DNA of 12,083 bases from CAYPTI01 sp964413525 [NCBI: uncultured bacterium] (GCA_964413525.1 CAYPTI010000033.1:3782-15864), one strand, 5' to 3'; shown: positions 1-7,706, numbered from the stretch's first letter. Numbers and translations: made by a program. The notes: a model not told the origin generated them from the sequence alone.

Positions 1-428
1 CCCCGGAGGAACCAGATGTGGGTGACCGGGGACATCAGGTCGATGTGACCCATCCGGACCCGTCGGACCTTGGAGCGGGCCACCTCTACCCCGCATTTGT
101 CGCAGACCACGCCGGCGTACTTCTTGGACGTGTACTTCCCGCAAAAGCACTCCCAGTCCCGGGTGGGACCGAAAATCTTCTCGCAGAACAACCCCTCCCG
201 TTCCGGGCGCAGGGTGCGGTAGTTGATGGTTTCCGGTTTCTCTACCTCGCCGTGCGACATCTCCAGCAACCGGCCGGGATCCATAAGACCAATGCTGATG
301 TGGTCGAACTCGGAGAAAAATTCGTCCTCCGGGGACTGTTGAGCTTCCTCGTCCCCGAGCAGACTGCTCTCCTCCGGAGTTTCCCCCGATTCGGGATCCA
401 TCGTTGCGGTTTCTGAATCGTCAGCCAC
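1..428 (-). CDS. rpoC: DNA-directed RNA polymerase subunit beta' (5' part, cut by window edge)
   Basis: This is the N-terminal 142 residues of the beta' subunit, the clamp and active-site half of core RNA polymerase; the rest lies beyond position 1. The reading is clear from the segments [20 protein letters not shown] and [16 protein letters not shown] and from the clamp zinc ribbon with Cys94, Cys96, Cys109 and Cys112, spaced as in Escherichia coli beta'. Conserved homology starts near residue 41 ([14 protein letters not shown]). Residues 1-40 form a strongly acidic, low-complexity tail that most beta' subunits lack. I chose the GTG start at 428 because GAGGTG lies 7 nt upstream. An internal ATG at 401 is possible but has a weaker context and would still leave about 30 acidic residues. 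The gene follows rpoB after a 147-nt spacer, longer than the other gaps in the cluster. Identity is certain; the start is likely. Confidence 0.96.
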   Translation of the reverse strand, partial: MADDSETATMDPESGETPEESSLLGDEEAQQSPEDEFFSEFDHISIGLMDPGRLLEMSHGEVEKPETINYRTLRPEREGLFCEKIFGPTRDWECFCGKYTSKKYAGVVCDKCGVEVARSKVRRVRMGHIDLMSPVTHIWFLR

Positions 429-575
429 GACAAAACACCTCGTTCGAAAAGTTATCCCGGAGCCAGCCGCGAATCCCGGCGAACCGGTCAAGACGGTCGA
501 GAATACGGTCCGACGACCGCCTGCAATTCGGGACTGAGGGACAAAAATTAATGTTCAATTTGGTTTACCCATCCG
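429..575 (-). other. rpoB-rpoC intergenic spacer
   Basis: This 147-nt spacer has no recognisable gene. Just after the rpoB stop codon comes an AT-rich stretch (541-575), unlike the GC-rich surroundings. Further on is a short perfect inverted repeat, CGGTC and GACCG around a 4-nt loop (506-519). No U-run follows that hairpin, so it does not look like an intrinsic terminator. I found no convincing -35/-10 pair. The spacer may be a site of mRNA processing within a rpoBC transcript, but that is inference. Confidence 0.4.
436..441 (-). promoter_or_regulatory. Ribosome binding site of rpoC
   Basis: GAGGTG on the minus strand lies 7 nt before the GTG at 428. It supports the GTG start, and so the acidic N-terminal tail of beta'. 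Confidence 0.6.
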
Positions 576-3500
576 TTAATCAGCCGGCTCGATCACCAGG
601 TCGTCCACGTCAATCGCCCGGTCCTTCTCGTCGAAGACCTCGATGTCGAGGTTGAGCCCCCGCATTTCCTTCAGCAGAACGTTGAAGGACTCGGGAATTC
701 CCGGCACGAAACTTTCCTCCCCTTTGACAATGGAGGCATACGTCCGGGACCGTCCGTTTACGTCGTCGCTCTTGACGGTCAGCATTTCCCGGAGGGTGTG
801 GGCGGCCCCGTGAGCTTCCAGGGCCCAGACCTCCATTTCCCCGAGCCGCTGGCCGCCGAATTGAGCCTTGCCGCCGAGCGGTTGCTGGGTGACCAGCGAG
901 TAGGGACCGATGGAGCGGGCGTGTGCCTTGTCCTCGGCCATGTGTTCCAGTTTCATGATGTGCATCTGTCCCACGGTGACCTTCTGATCGAAGAACTCCC
1001 CGGTCCGACCGTCCCGCAGGCGCAGCTTCCCGTCCCGCGGGTATCCGGCCTGTTCGAGCAGATCGGCAATGTCGTCCTCGGTCGCCCCCTCGAACACGGG
1101 AGAAATGATTCGAAGTCCCAGCTCCTCGGCGGCCAGGTTCATGTGGGTTTCGAGCACCTGACCGATGTTCATCCGGCTGGGGACACCGAGGGGGTTCAGC
1201 ACCACGTCCACCGGCCGGCCGTCCTGGGTGAAGGGCATGTCCTCCTCCGGAAGAATCCGGGCGATGACCCCTTTGTTCCCGTGGCGGCCCGCCAGTTTGT
1301 CACCCACTTCAATTTTTCGTTTGTCGGCGATCCAGACCTTGACCTTCTTTTCCACCCCGGCGTCCAGGTCGTCGTGGTTGGAGCGATCAAACTCCTTCAC
1401 GTCCACCACGACCCCCTTCACGCCGTGATCCACGGTGAGGGAGTTGTCTTTGACGTCCTTGGCTTTCTCGCCGAAAATCGAATGCAGAAGTTTGTATTCG
1501 GGCGACAGGTCCACGTGACTCTTCGGCGTCACCTTGCCGACAAGAATGTCGTCGGGTTCGACGTAGGTCCCCACCTTCACGATTCCGTCCTCGTTCAGGT
1601 TCCGGAGGGCTTCCTTGCCCTGGCTGGGGATGTCGCGGGTGATCTCTTCCTTCCCCACCTTGGTCTCCCGAGCGGAAATTTCCATTTCCTCGATATGGAT
1701 CGACGTGTAGACGTCGTCGTGAACCAGTCGTTCGGAGATCAGGATGGCGTCCTCGTAATTGTACCCCTCCCAGGGCAGAAACGCACACAGGACGTCCCGA
1801 CCCAGGGCCAGTTCTCCCTGATCGGTGGCGGGTCCGTCGGCCAGGGCCTGACCTTCCTGAACCGTCTCGCCCACGTCGACGATCGGTTTCTGATTGAAAC
1901 TCATTCCCTGGTTGGAGCGAATAAATTTCTTCAGGGGATACCGGTCGATGCGATTCTCCCCGGCTTCGGCCAGGATTTCCCCGGTTTCCTCATCCACCTG
2001 GTCCTTCTCCAGTTCCACGTCGGTTTCGACGCGAATTTCGGTTGAGGAGGCCTGAACCACTTCCCCCTCCTCCCGGGCGATAACCACGGATCCGCTGTCG
2101 TGAGCGGCCTTCTCCTCCATGCCGGTGGCGATTCGGGGGGAGTTGGTCTCGATGAGGGGGACGGCCTGACGCTGCATGTTGGAGCCCATCAGAGCCCGGT
2201 TGGCGTCGTCGTTCTCCAGAAACGGTATGCAGGAGGTTGAAACGCTGACGATCTGCCGCGGGGAGACGTCCATGTACTCGATCTCGTCCCGGGCGATCAG
2301 GGTGAACTCCCCGTTGTGACGCCCGTTGACCAGACTTTCCTTGATGGTTCCGTCCTCCTTGAGTTCGGTCCCGGCGGTGGCGATTTTTGCCCGTTCGTCG
2401 CGATCGGCGTCGAGGTATTCGATTTTGTCGGTGACCTGACCGTCCTCCACCACCCGGAAGGGAGATTCCAGGAACCCGAGGTCGTTGACCCGCGAGAAGC
2501 AGGCCAGGCTGATGATCAGGCCGATGTTGGGTCCTTCGGGCGTCTCGATGGGACAGATCCGTCCGTAATGAGTGTGGTGGACGTCCCGGACGTCAAACCC
2601 GGCCCGTTCCCGGGAGAGCCCCCCCGGACCCAGGGCCGACAGCCGCCGCTTGTGGGTCAGTTCGTCCAGCGGGTTGGTCTGGTCCATGAACTGGCTCAGG
2701 GAACCGGTGCCGAAGAAATCCTGGATGTCGGCCGTCAACGGTTTGATGTTGATGACGCTGGCGGGCGTGGGCCGTTCGTCCTCCTGACCGGTGGCGTTGA
2801 TCCGGTCCTCGACGCTGCGTTCGATCCGACTCAGGCCAAGTTTGGCCTGTTGATAGAGCAGCTCGCCAATGGTCCGAACCCGGCGGTTGGACAGGTGGTC
2901 GATGTCGTCGATGGAGCCGTCCCCGTCGGCGATGGAGATGAAGTATTCAAACGCTTCCAGCAGGTCTTCCGGCGACAGGGTCCGTTCCTCCAGGGCTTCC
3001 TCGTCGACCGGCTTGTGGCCGAGTTTCTGGTTGATCTTGTACCGGCCGACCCGTTCCAGATCGATCCGGTCTTCGTCAAAGAACGACCCGTAGATGTAGT
3101 TGCGAGCCTTCTTCAGGTCGTAGGGGTCGTTGGGACGCAGCAGGTTGAACAACCGTTTGAAGGCGTCCTCGGGGGTGTGGGTTTTGTCCCTCGCCAGGGT
3201 GTTCAGAATGACCGGGTTGAAGTCGTCCTCGGCCCGGTCGACCACGTCGACTTCGTCGTATCCCAGGTCCACGATGGCCCGGGCGATGGAGGAATCGATC
3301 CGTTTCCCGGCGTGGTAGAGGATCTCCTCACCGTCTTCAACTTCTTCGTCCTCCGCCAGATCTTCGTCAACAATGTCCTCGGCGAGATACTCGTTAACGA
3401 TGGTTTCCTCGTCCACCGGAAGGGATTCGGTGTCGTAAAAATAGCGGACGACATCGGCGTTGTAGGGCATGATGTATTCGGGTTCGTCGCCGTCCGCGGG

Positions 3501-4109
3501 GACCTCCTTCGGGAGAATGCGGAGAAACGCGGTGGCCTCCTGACGTCGCTGCCGGTCAATGCTGACCTTCATCCGGTGGCGGGAGTCAATGTCCAGGGTC
3601 AACCAGGTCCCCAGGTAGGGAATAATTTTGCAGGTGTAGCGTTCCTTGGAATCGTCGTAATCGTAGATCACACCCGGCGAGCGGATGAGCTGGCTGGTGA
3701 TGATCCGTTCCGTTCCGTTGATCACGAAGGACCCGGTCGGGGTCATGTAGGGAAAATCCCCGAGAAACACCTCTTCCTCGATGATCTCCCCGGTTTCCTT
3801 GTAGACCATGCGCATGCGGGCGGTTACGGGAACATCGTAGGAGATGTCCCGTTCCTTGCACTCCTGGGGGGTCCAGTCGGGTTCCCCGACGTCATACTCC
3901 AGGTACTCCAGGTCAATGTCGTCGGAACGGATCGGAAAGGTCCGGTTCAGGGCCTGTTCCAGGCCATGGTTCCCCCGTTCGTCCGCGGGAACACCCTTCT
4001 GTAAAAACCAGTCATACTGTTCCTTCTGAATGTGAAGCAGATCGTCGATCTCAAACTGATCGACTTCGCCGTACTGAAGGATTTCCGGATCGGATGCATC
4101 AACCGCCAT
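576..4109 (-). CDS. rpoB: DNA-directed RNA polymerase subunit beta
   Basis: Full-length beta subunit of 1177 aa, similar in length to Gram-positive and actinobacterial beta and without the large lineage insertions of E. coli beta. It forms one jaw of core RNA polymerase. The fork-loop/rifampicin region spans about residues 466-492, with Q473, D476, H486 and S491 at the positions of E. coli Q513, D516, H526 and S531. The following segment GPNIGLI is intact. The active-site lysines are K938 and K946 in [13 protein letters not shown], spaced as E. coli K1065 and K1073. The C-terminal clamp-binding segment [20 protein letters not shown] is intact at about 1079-1098. Residues 231-263 are an acidic insertion-like loop in the lobe region. 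The ATG start is supported by AGGAGG 9 nt upstream. The gene follows rplL by 76 nt and precedes rpoC, the standard rplL-rpoB-rpoC order. Confidence 0.99.
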   Translation of the reverse strand: MAVDASDPEILQYGEVDQFEIDDLLHIQKEQYDWFLQKGVPADERGNHGLEQALNRTFPIRSDDIDLEYLEYDVGEPDWTPQECKERDISYDVPVTARMRMVYKETGEIIEEEVFLGDFPYMTPTGSFVINGTERIITSQLIRSPGVIYDYDDSKERYTCKIIPYLGTWLTLDIDSRHRMKVSIDRQRRQEATAFLRILPKEVPADGDEPEYIMPYNADVVRYFYDTESLPVDEETIVNEYLAEDIVDEDLAEDEEVEDGEEILYHAGKRIDSSIARAIVDLGYDEVDVVDRAEDDFNPVILNTLARDKTHTPEDAFKRLFNLLRPNDPYDLKKARNYIYGSFFDEDRIDLERVGRYKINQKLGHKPVDEEALEERTLSPEDLLEAFEYFISIADGDGSIDDIDHLSNRRVRTIGELLYQQAKLGLSRIERSVEDRINATGQEDERPTPASVINIKPLTADIQDFFGTGSLSQFMDQTNPLDELTHKRRLSALGPGGLSRERAGFDVRDVHHTHYGRICPIETPEGPNIGLIISLACFSRVNDLGFLESPFRVVEDGQVTDKIEYLDADRDERAKIATAGTELKEDGTIKESLVNGRHNGEFTLIARDEIEYMDVSPRQIVSVSTSCIPFLENDDANRALMGSNMQRQAVPLIETNSPRIATGMEEKAAHDSGSVVIAREEGEVVQASSTEIRVETDVELEKDQVDEETGEILAEAGENRIDRYPLKKFIRSNQGMSFNQKPIVDVGETVQEGQALADGPATDQGELALGRDVLCAFLPWEGYNYEDAILISERLVHDDVYTSIHIEEMEISARETKVGKEEITRDIPSQGKEALRNLNEDGIVKVGTYVEPDDILVGKVTPKSHVDLSPEYKLLHSIFGEKAKDVKDNSLTVDHGVKGVVVDVKEFDRSNHDDLDAGVEKKVKVWIADKRKIEVGDKLAGRHGNKGVIARILPEEDMPFTQDGRPVDVVLNPLGVPSRMNIGQVLETHMNLAAEELGLRIISPVFEGATEDDIADLLEQAGYPRDGKLRLRDGRTGEFFDQKVTVGQMHIMKLEHMAEDKAHARSIGPYSLVTQQPLGGKAQFGGQRLGEMEVWALEAHGAAHTLREMLTVKSDDVNGRSRTYASIVKGEESFVPGIPESFNVLLKEMRGLNLDIEVFDEKDRAIDVDDLVIEPAD

Positions 4110-4118
4110 AAGCGTGGG

Positions 4119-4124
4119 CCTCCT
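4119..4124 (-). promoter_or_regulatory. Ribosome binding site of rpoB
   Basis: A full AGGAGG on the minus strand lies 9 nt before the ATG at 4109. It fixes the start and suggests strong independent initiation after the 76-nt rplL-rpoB gap. Confidence 0.7.
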
Positions 4125-4185
4125 GTGTGATCGTCTGGTTGGGGTTCAAGACAAACCGTTCCGCCGTGCCTGAACTCGTGACTCG

Positions 4186-4572
4186 TTACTCAAGCTCGAC
4201 GGTTGCCCCGGCCGCTTCGAGCTTCTCCTTCATTTCCTCCGCGTCCTCGCGGGAGAGCCCCTGTTTCACCGGGCTGGGGGCGTCCTCCACCAGGGACTTG
4301 GCTTCCTTGAGGCCGAGATCGGTGACCCCGCGAACCTCTTTGATCACCTGGATTTTCTCGTCGCCGAAGTCCTTCAGGACCACGTCGACAATGTCGGCTT
4401 CTTCCTCATCCCCGCCTTCTTCCCCGTCGGCCGCGGGGGCAGCCACGGCGCCGGCGACCGGCGACGCGTCCACACCAAACCGCTCCTCGAGGGCGTCGAC
4501 GAGTTCCGACAGTTCCAGCACCGTCATCTCCTCGATCGATTCCAGGATTTCGTCCTGACTTACGCTAGCCAT
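4186..4572 (-). CDS. rplL: 50S ribosomal protein L7/L12
   Basis: Stalk protein of 128 aa, present in several copies per ribosome; it binds L10 and recruits translational GTPases. The N-terminal dimerisation and L10-binding helices include [21 protein letters not shown] hinge rich in Ala, Gly, Asp and Glu follows. The C-terminal globular domain contains [20 protein letters not shown] and ends in AAGATVELE, the typical family ending. Two starts are possible. The ATG at 4572 gives MASVSQDE, which aligns best with the family and has a weak GAGTGA 6 nt upstream. A TTG at 4578 would add two residues and sits 9 nt from a GGAG (4588-4591), the better ribosome-binding spacing. I prefer the ATG on family grounds. 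The gene lies 35 nt after rplJ, as expected for co-transcribed stalk genes. Confidence 0.98.
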   Translation of the reverse strand: MASVSQDEILESIEEMTVLELSELVDALEERFGVDASPVAGAVAAPAADGEEGGDEEEADIVDVVLKDFGDEKIQVIKEVRGVTDLGLKEAKSLVEDAPSPVKQGLSREDAEEMKEKLEAAGATVELE

Positions 4573-4607
4573 AGCCAATCACTCACTCTCCAAAAAAAGT
4601 GTTCGTG

Positions 4608-5435
4608 TTACTCGTTTTCTTTCTGTTGTTTGACGCTGTTCAGAGCGGATACCAGCTTGTTCAGCGGATCGGCGAGGCCGCGGACGAGCCGCTGGATCGG
4701 TTCATTAAGACCCACGGCAAAGGAAGCAAGCAGTTCCTTCCGCGTGGGCAGTTCGGAAATTTCTTCCACCGTCTCCGGGGGAAGAAAATCCCCGTTCATA
4801 AGCCCGCCCTTTAACCGCAAATCTTCGTGTTCCTCGGCAAATTCGACGAGGATCTCGGCCATGCTGACGAATCCGTTGCCGCTGAACGCCACCGCCGTGT
4901 TGCCCTCAAACACCGACCGAAGCTCCGACGGAAGCGGCTCGTCCGATTCGGAATCCCGCTTATCAGAGGGGTCCTCCGAAGCGGCGTCCGGAAGCAGATC
5001 CGCGGCGGCGGCGATGAGCTTGCTCGCCGTGGTCTCACCGATCCCGGCCGTTTTCTGCAGTTCCTCCGGGGCGGCGTCCCGGACGGAAGCAACCGTATCA
5101 AATCCCTGTTCCTCAAGGGATTCCACCTTCGACGGCCCGACTCCGGGGAGATCCGCCAGCTCGGGAGCCTCCTCTTGCTGCTCCCGAGGTGGCCCGGCCT
5201 CGTCGGCGGTTCCGGCTTCCTCTTCCTCCCGGTCTCCCAGCGCCTGCTCGAAGGCACGCAGAGCAAGCGTGTTCTTCACCACCTGAAGCCGGGAATTCCG
5301 TTCGTACAGTTCCCGCCGGAGCCGTTCCATGTTGTCAACGGTCAGGCCGCGAAAATCAGTAAACACCAGGTTCGGAGACCGGTTGATGGCTTCCTCCAGT
5401 TCCCGAACCCACTCACGTTTTCGTTCGGTTACCAT
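4608..5435 (-). CDS. rplJ: 50S ribosomal protein L10 with an inserted tandem helix-hairpin-helix domain
   Basis: L10 anchors the L7/L12 stalk to 23S rRNA beside L11. The protein is 275 aa, against the usual 165-175. Residues 1-65 are typical L10, including FTDFRGLTVDNMERLRREL and QVVKNTLALRAF. The L10 fold resumes at about residue 168 with LPSELRSVFEGNTAVAFSG, then LRLKGGLMNG, ELPTRKELLASFAVGLNEPI and the L7/L12-binding tail. Between them, residues 66-167 consist of an acidic Glu/Ala/Gly linker, a tandem helix-hairpin-helix unit at about 93-149 (hairpins LPGVGPSKVESL and TAGIGETTASKL), and a second Asp/Ser/Glu-rich linker. The frame is unbroken through both junctions. The ATG is preceded by GGGAGGAA at normal spacing. 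The gene lies 36 nt after rplA and 35 nt before rplL, the canonical location. Identity as L10 is secure; what the insert does is unknown. Confidence 0.97.
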   Translation of the reverse strand: MVTERKREWVRELEEAINRSPNLVFTDFRGLTVDNMERLRRELYERNSRLQVVKNTLALRAFEQALGDREEEEAGTADEAGPPREQQEEAPELADLPGVGPSKVESLEEQGFDTVASVRDAAPEELQKTAGIGETTASKLIAAAADLLPDAASEDPSDKRDSESDEPLPSELRSVFEGNTAVAFSGNGFVSMAEILVEFAEEHEDLRLKGGLMNGDFLPPETVEEISELPTRKELLASFAVGLNEPIQRLVRGLADPLNKLVSALNSVKQQKENE

Positions 5436-5471
5436 CGGGTCGTTCCTCCCGGGTCAATTCGGACGACCATG

Positions 5472-6176
5472 TCAGGCTCCCCAGGCCTCGGTGGGATCCA
5501 CCTTGATGGAGGGGCCCATCGACGGGGTCAGGGCGATGGAACGGAAGTACTGTCCCTGGCCTTTAACCCCTTCGGGGCGATTCTCCACGATAAACCGTAA
5601 AATGGCCCGCAGGTTCTCTTCGAGGTCGTCAAGATTCATCTCGTCAATACCCACCGCGGTATGGATGATTCCGTAGCTGTCGGTCCGCAGTTCGACCTGT
5701 CCTTTGCGCAACTTGTCGATCGTGTCCGCCAGCTCGAAGGTCACGGTCCCCGCCTTGTTGCTGGGCATCAGTCCCCGGGGGCCCAGGGTCGGGCCAAGGG
5801 CGCTCAGATCGGACATCATGTCCGGGGTGGCCACGGCTTCGTCAAACTCAAGCCAGCCCTCCTGGATGCGCTCGATCAGGTCCTCGCCGCCGACCACGTC
5901 GGCTCCGGCTTCCTCCGCCTCCTGGGCCTTCTCCCCCCTGGCAAAGACGGCAATACGAACGTCCCGGCCCGTTCCGGCCGGCAACACGATGGAACCGCGG
6001 ATCTGCTGATCGGCTTTACTCGGATCGATGTTCAGCCGGACGTGACACTCGATGGTTTCGGCGAAATTCGCCGTCGCCTGATCGAGGGCCATCTCCAGGG
6101 CTTCCCGGAGCGGGTGCTCCCGGGTTTTATCTATTACGTCCGCCTGGTCACGGTATCGTTTGCTACGCTTGGTCAT
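5472..6176 (-). CDS. rplA: 50S ribosomal protein L1
   Basis: L1 (234 aa) forms the mobile L1 stalk at the ribosomal E site and in many bacteria represses its own operon. Family segments visible are [16 protein letters not shown] (about 55-70), [24 protein letters not shown] sequence with [18 protein letters not shown], the cluster [20 protein letters not shown], and the C-terminal [20 protein letters not shown]. The usual LMPNPKxGTVT motif is here [11 protein letters not shown], a departure at two normally conserved positions. I chose the ATG at 6176, giving [10 protein letters not shown] as in the family, because GAGGGG lies about 7 nt upstream. A longer reading to 6197 would start at a poor TTG. 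The gene overlaps the rplK stop by 14 nt, so the two are probably translationally coupled. Confidence 0.98.
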   Translation of the reverse strand: MTKRSKRYRDQADVIDKTREHPLREALEMALDQATANFAETIECHVRLNIDPSKADQQIRGSIVLPAGTGRDVRIAVFARGEKAQEAEEAGADVVGGEDLIERIQEGWLEFDEAVATPDMMSDLSALGPTLGPRGLMPSNKAGTVTFELADTIDKLRKGQVELRTDSYGIIHTAVGIDEMNLDDLEENLRAILRFIVENRPEGVKGQGQYFRSIALTPSMGPSIKVDPTEAWGA

Positions 6177-6612
6177 GGTCGGCCCCCTCAATTTCAATCC
6201 CCATGTTTCGGGCGGTTCCCGCGATGATTTTCATCGCGGTTTCAAGATCGTATGCGTTCAGGTCGTCGAACTTGGTCTCCGCGATGTCCCTCAGGTCGGC
6301 CTGGCTGACGGACCCGACCGTTTCCCGGTTGGGTTCGGACGCTCCGGAGACCACCCCGGCCGCCCGTTTCAGAAGGGTCGACGCGGGAGGGGATTTGGTG
6401 ATGAAATCGAACGAACGGTCCTGGTATACGGAGATCTCCACCGGGATTAAAATCCCCGGTTCCTGATCGGCGGTCGCCTGATTGAAGGCGTTGCAAAATT
6501 CCATGATGTTGACGCCGTGCTGACCGAGGGCGGGACCCACGGGCGGGGACGGTTCGGCCTGCCCGGCCGGGATCTGCAAACTGATCGTGGACTCAACCTC
6601 TTTTTCAGCCAT
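6163..6612 (-). CDS. rplK: 50S ribosomal protein L11
   Basis: L11 (149 aa, slightly longer than the usual ~141) sits at the GTPase-associated centre, binds the 23S rRNA thiostrepton region and is needed for RelA activation in species that have it. The N-terminal domain has [20 protein letters not shown] followed by [13 protein letters not shown]. The proline-rich segment is intact, but a usual basic residue is replaced by Glu, in line with the acidic proteome. The RNA-binding C-terminal domain has [20 protein letters not shown] then [12 protein letters not shown]. An extra acidic tail (EGADHDQA) ends the protein. The ATG at 6612 follows GAGGAG by 8 nt. The nusG stop codon is just upstream, and the 3' end overlaps rplA. 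Confidence 0.99.
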   Translation of the reverse strand: MAEKEVESTISLQIPAGQAEPSPPVGPALGQHGVNIMEFCNAFNQATADQEPGILIPVEISVYQDRSFDFITKSPPASTLLKRAAGVVSGASEPNRETVGSVSQADLRDIAETKFDDLNAYDLETAMKIIAGTARNMGIEIEGADHDQA

Positions 6613-6627
6613 GCCTACCGCTCCTCG

Positions 6628-7251
6628 TTACAGTTTTTCGGCCTGATCAAAATCAAGCTCCACGGGCGTGGACCGTCCGAACATGTCCACCGACACGTGA
6701 AGCTTGGTTTTCTCAATATCGACTTCCTTCACCGTACCCGTCATTTCTTCCATCGCCCCGGAGATGATCCGAACCGTGTCGCCCGCGGTGAATTCCACCT
6801 GGGGCTGGCTCTGGCCCTTACCAATCTGGGCGAGGACTTCGCCCATCTCGGTATCCTCGACCGGGATCGGGTCCGACTGGGTGCCCACGAACCCGGTAAC
6901 CCCACGCACCTGACGGATGGTGTGCCAGTGTTCGTCCGTCATTACCATGCGGATGAACACGTATCCGGGGTACAGCTGCCGTTCAACTTCCTTCTTCTCC
7001 CCCTGTTTGATTTCGACGACCTCCTGGGTGGGAACCACGACATCTCGGACGATATCGGTCAATCCCCGTTCCTCGGCCGTGTCCATGATCCGCTCCATGA
7101 CGTCCTGTTCCTGGCCCGCGAAGGTGTGCAGCACGTACCACCGCGCCTGTTCGTCCGGCGACGGTTCCTCCTCCGGCTCGGAGTCAGCCTCGGGACTCGA
7201 CGCCTCCTCGGACGGTTGTACGTCAGTCAATTCCTCGGTTGATTCATTCAT
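6628..7251 (-). CDS. nusG: Transcription termination/antitermination factor NusG
   Basis: NusG (207 aa) binds the RNA polymerase clamp to modulate pausing and, through its KOW domain, contacts Rho or ribosomal protein S10. The NGN domain starts at RWYVLHTFAGQEQDV (about 37-51) and includes YPGYVFIRMVMTDEHWHTIR and GVTGFVG. The KOW domain is at about 153-207, with FTAGDTVRIISG and TGTVKEVD. Residues 1-35 are an acidic, Ser/Glu-rich tail absent from the roughly 180-aa enterobacterial NusG; comparable tails occur in actinobacterial NusG. The ATG at 7251 is preceded by AGGGTGA, which overlaps the secE TAG stop codon, so the two genes are tightly linked. NusG and beta' in this genome both carry acidic tails. 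Confidence 0.98.
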   Translation of the reverse strand: MNESTEELTDVQPSEEASSPEADSEPEEEPSPDEQARWYVLHTFAGQEQDVMERIMDTAEERGLTDIVRDVVVPTQEVVEIKQGEKKEVERQLYPGYVFIRMVMTDEHWHTIRQVRGVTGFVGTQSDPIPVEDTEMGEVLAQIGKGQSQPQVEFTAGDTVRIISGAMEEMTGTVKEVDIEKTKLHVSVDMFGRSTPVELDFDQAEKL

Positions 7252-7265
7252 GTCGGACGGTCACC

Positions 7266-7484
7266 CTACGTACCCTCGAACATCCGGGCGAGGTATGCGA
7301 ATAAGTTTTCAAACACCCAGTCCACCCCGGCGATGTACACCAGAAAGATCAACGCCACCAGAAGGACGAGAACGGTCGATTCGGCCAGCTGTTGATAGGA
7401 GGGCCAGTTCACTCGACCGCCGGGTTTGGACTCCAGCCAAACTTCGGTCAAGAACTTCTTTAACCGTCGAAATTTGGACTTCAT
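7266..7484 (-). CDS. secE: Protein translocase subunit SecE
   Basis: Small SecE (72 aa) of the single-membrane-helix type; it clamps SecY in the SecYEG translocon. A basic N-terminus (KSKFRRLKKFL) is followed by the amphipathic region with GGRVNWPSYQQLAESTVLVL, matching the family WP-xxxxL-xxST pattern. One transmembrane helix follows (about residues 37-57) with the conserved VD. The ATG at 7484 is preferred over the GTG at 7490 because GGAGGT (7493-7498) lies 8 nt from the ATG but only 2 nt from the GTG. The secE-nusG order is near-universal in bacteria. rpmG, which often lies just upstream, is absent. Confidence 0.97.
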   Translation of the reverse strand: MKSKFRRLKKFLTEVWLESKPGGRVNWPSYQQLAESTVLVLLVALIFLVYIAGVDWVFENLFAYLARMFEGT

Positions 7485-7492
7485 CCCCACGT

Positions 7493-7498
7493 ACCTCC
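7493..7498 (-). promoter_or_regulatory. Ribosome binding site of secE
   Basis: GGAGGT on the minus strand, 8 nt before ATG 7484. It decides between this ATG and the GTG at 7490, which would be too close. Confidence 0.65.
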
Positions 7499-7539
7499 AG
7501 CGGCGTCTTTCCGCGTAAGCTCTCGATTCCGAAAAGCCC

Positions 7540-7559
7540 GGGACGACCCGGTCGTTCCC
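7540..7559 (-). terminator. Hairpin between tRNA-Trp and secE (possible weak terminator, attenuator or processing site)
   Basis: The transcribed strand can form an 8-bp stem with one bulged A (GGGA[A]CGAC with GTCGTCCC, loop CGG). Four nt later comes TTTT (7532-7535). A competing hairpin, CCGGG with CCCGG around TCGT, uses overlapping bases and lies closer to the T-run. The T-run is short, so a strong intrinsic terminator is unlikely. The structures could separate the tRNA from the secE message or attenuate read-through. Confidence 0.3.
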
Positions 7560-7629
7560 ACCTCAACCGGGCACAACACAACCCGCCTGGTTACGGAACA
7601 CGAACCCCGGTAAACCGACTCGGGAAAGA

Positions 7630-7706
7630 TGGCAGGTCCGCCGGGAGTCGAACCCGGAACCTCCGGATTTGGAGTCCGGCGCTCTGCCAGTTCGAGCTAC
7701 GGACCT
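7630..7706 (-). tRNA. tRNA-Trp (anticodon CCA)
   Basis: A complete cloverleaf of 77 nt including an encoded CCA. The acceptor stem AGGTCCG pairs with CGGACCT, the discriminator is G, and CCA occupies 7632-7630. The D-stem is GCTC/GAGC. The anticodon stem CCGGA/TCCGG encloses the loop CTCCAAA, so the anticodon is CCA (plus-strand 7670-7672). The T-arm contains GGTTCGACTCC. tRNA-Trp just upstream of secE is a common bacterial arrangement. It is probably transcribed from the promoter at 7806-7834 together with secE-nusG. Confidence 0.97.

Noticed and set aside
798-2045. A 415-codon plus-strand open frame opposite the 3' half of rpoB
   Set aside because: Shadow frame over conserved beta-subunit sequence; no domain recognised.
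2316-4004. A 562-codon open frame on the plus strand opposite rpoB
   Set aside because: It is antisense to a fully conserved rpoB and its translation matches no known family. Long opposite-strand frames are expected in GC-rich coding DNA with strong third-position bias.
4592-4598. A run of seven T on the transcribed strand between rplJ and rplL, as a terminator
   Set aside because: No GC-rich hairpin precedes it, and termination here would cut rplL off from the rest of the cluster.
7491-7629. Possible rpmG (L33) gene between tRNA-Trp and secE
   Set aside because: No frame here encodes the short basic protein with paired cysteines expected of L33.
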